Below are positions 63,636-64,000 of a DNA stretch of 64,000 nucleotides, in pieces. The DNA comes from Cordia subcordata. Lineage: Eukaryota > Streptophyta > Magnoliopsida > Boraginales > Cordiaceae. The notes beneath the pieces are model-generated. The model searched no databases and was not told the origin of the DNA. It worked only from the letters and a program-made list of their open reading frames with translations. Both the position numbers and the translations under genes were made by a program. The DNA lies in contig JAPTOF010000019.1 of assembly GCA_028554755.1 (NCBI GenBank), forward strand, positions 1,560,001-1,624,000, in the 5' to 3' direction. The number at the start of each line of letters is the position of its first letter. The stretch's first letter is position 1.

Positions 63636-63864
63636 ACTTTTGTGGTTTATATAATAACTTTTAGTCACTTTTGTCGTTTATACAATCACTTCCGTTAACT
63701 TTTGTGGTTTATATAATCGCTTGTAGTTACTTTTGTCATTTATACAATCACTTCCGTTAACTTTTGTGGTTTATATAATCGCTTTTTGTCACTTTTGTCG
63801 TTTATACAATCACTTCCAATCGCTTTTAGTCACTTTTGTCGTTTATACAATTACTTCTAGTCAA
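63636..63864. repeat. 62-bp minisatellite (about 3.5 units)
   Basis: ACTTTTGTGGTTTATATAAT starts units at 63636, 63698 and 63760, exactly 62 bp apart. Each unit is itself a pair of half-units (ACTTTTGTSGTTTATAYAAT, then a variable CACTTCCGTTA or CGCTTKTAGTC spacer). The last unit is partial. Confidence 0.9.
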
Positions 63865-64000
63865 AAAAGAAAAGTAATCTTCGTCAGTTACAAAACAATC
63901 TCTCACGTCATCTGTCGCATTAAATTCTTTGAATTCATAGAACTAAATCTCTTGAATTTTGAATCAAATGCGAGTAATATTACAAGAGCCCCCACCCCTA

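Overview
This window is nuclear DNA of a flowering plant, almost certainly a core eudicot. The coding exons are split by short GT-AG introns, the spacers are AT-rich, and the repeats are plant types (SINEs, TRIM/solo LTR, Tourist-like MITEs, a LINE fragment). The gene families are plant-specific: LOB-domain, CDPK-related kinase, class III peroxidase, GARP/HHO factor. I cannot name the species from sequence alone. I saw no prokaryotic, organellar or viral segment and no CRISPR array.

Layout. 120-4289 (-): complete CDPK-related kinase, 11 exons. 5.6-13.1 kb: repeats, including a TRIM element with a tRNA-Met primer site, a solo LTR of the same family, SINEs and MITEs. 13.8-16.8 kb (-): phosphoglycerate-mutase-like protein 4, 7 exons. 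17.3-18.1 kb: long inverted-repeat element. 22.5-35.2 kb (+): three patatin-like acyl hydrolase genes in tandem. The first two lie in a duplicated block of about 5 kb (A from about 22467, B from about 28497). The middle copy is broken by a frameshift and carries a SINE in its last exon; a LINE lies just downstream. 36.1-41.1 kb (-): CYP40/SQUINT-type cyclophilin, 8 exons. 42.7-44.4 kb (-): class III peroxidase, 4 exons. 46.3-48.2 kb (-): mitochondrial-type ribosomal protein bL25, 3 exons, one intron of GC-AG type. 55.1-56.2 kb (+): LBD36/ASL1-like LOB-domain factor with a His/Gln-rich tail. 60.9-62.7 kb (-): HRS1/HHO-type GARP transcription factor, 5 exons. 63.6-63.9 kb: a 62-bp minisatellite.

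The genes do not form one pathway; this is an ordinary mosaic plant locus. The only functional cluster is the patatin array, where duplication and later retroposon and MITE insertions can be ordered because each block records what the other lacked. Exon junctions were assigned by eye from splice sites, reading-frame closure (every intact model sums to a multiple of three) and remembered family sequences. I found no convincing wholly new biological system. The best leads are the SINE-terminated patatin copy, a 72-nt stop-free intron in the mutase gene, the 232-bp duplication that copies a splice donor in the cyclophilin gene, and repeated hairpin elements in two introns of two patatin copies.
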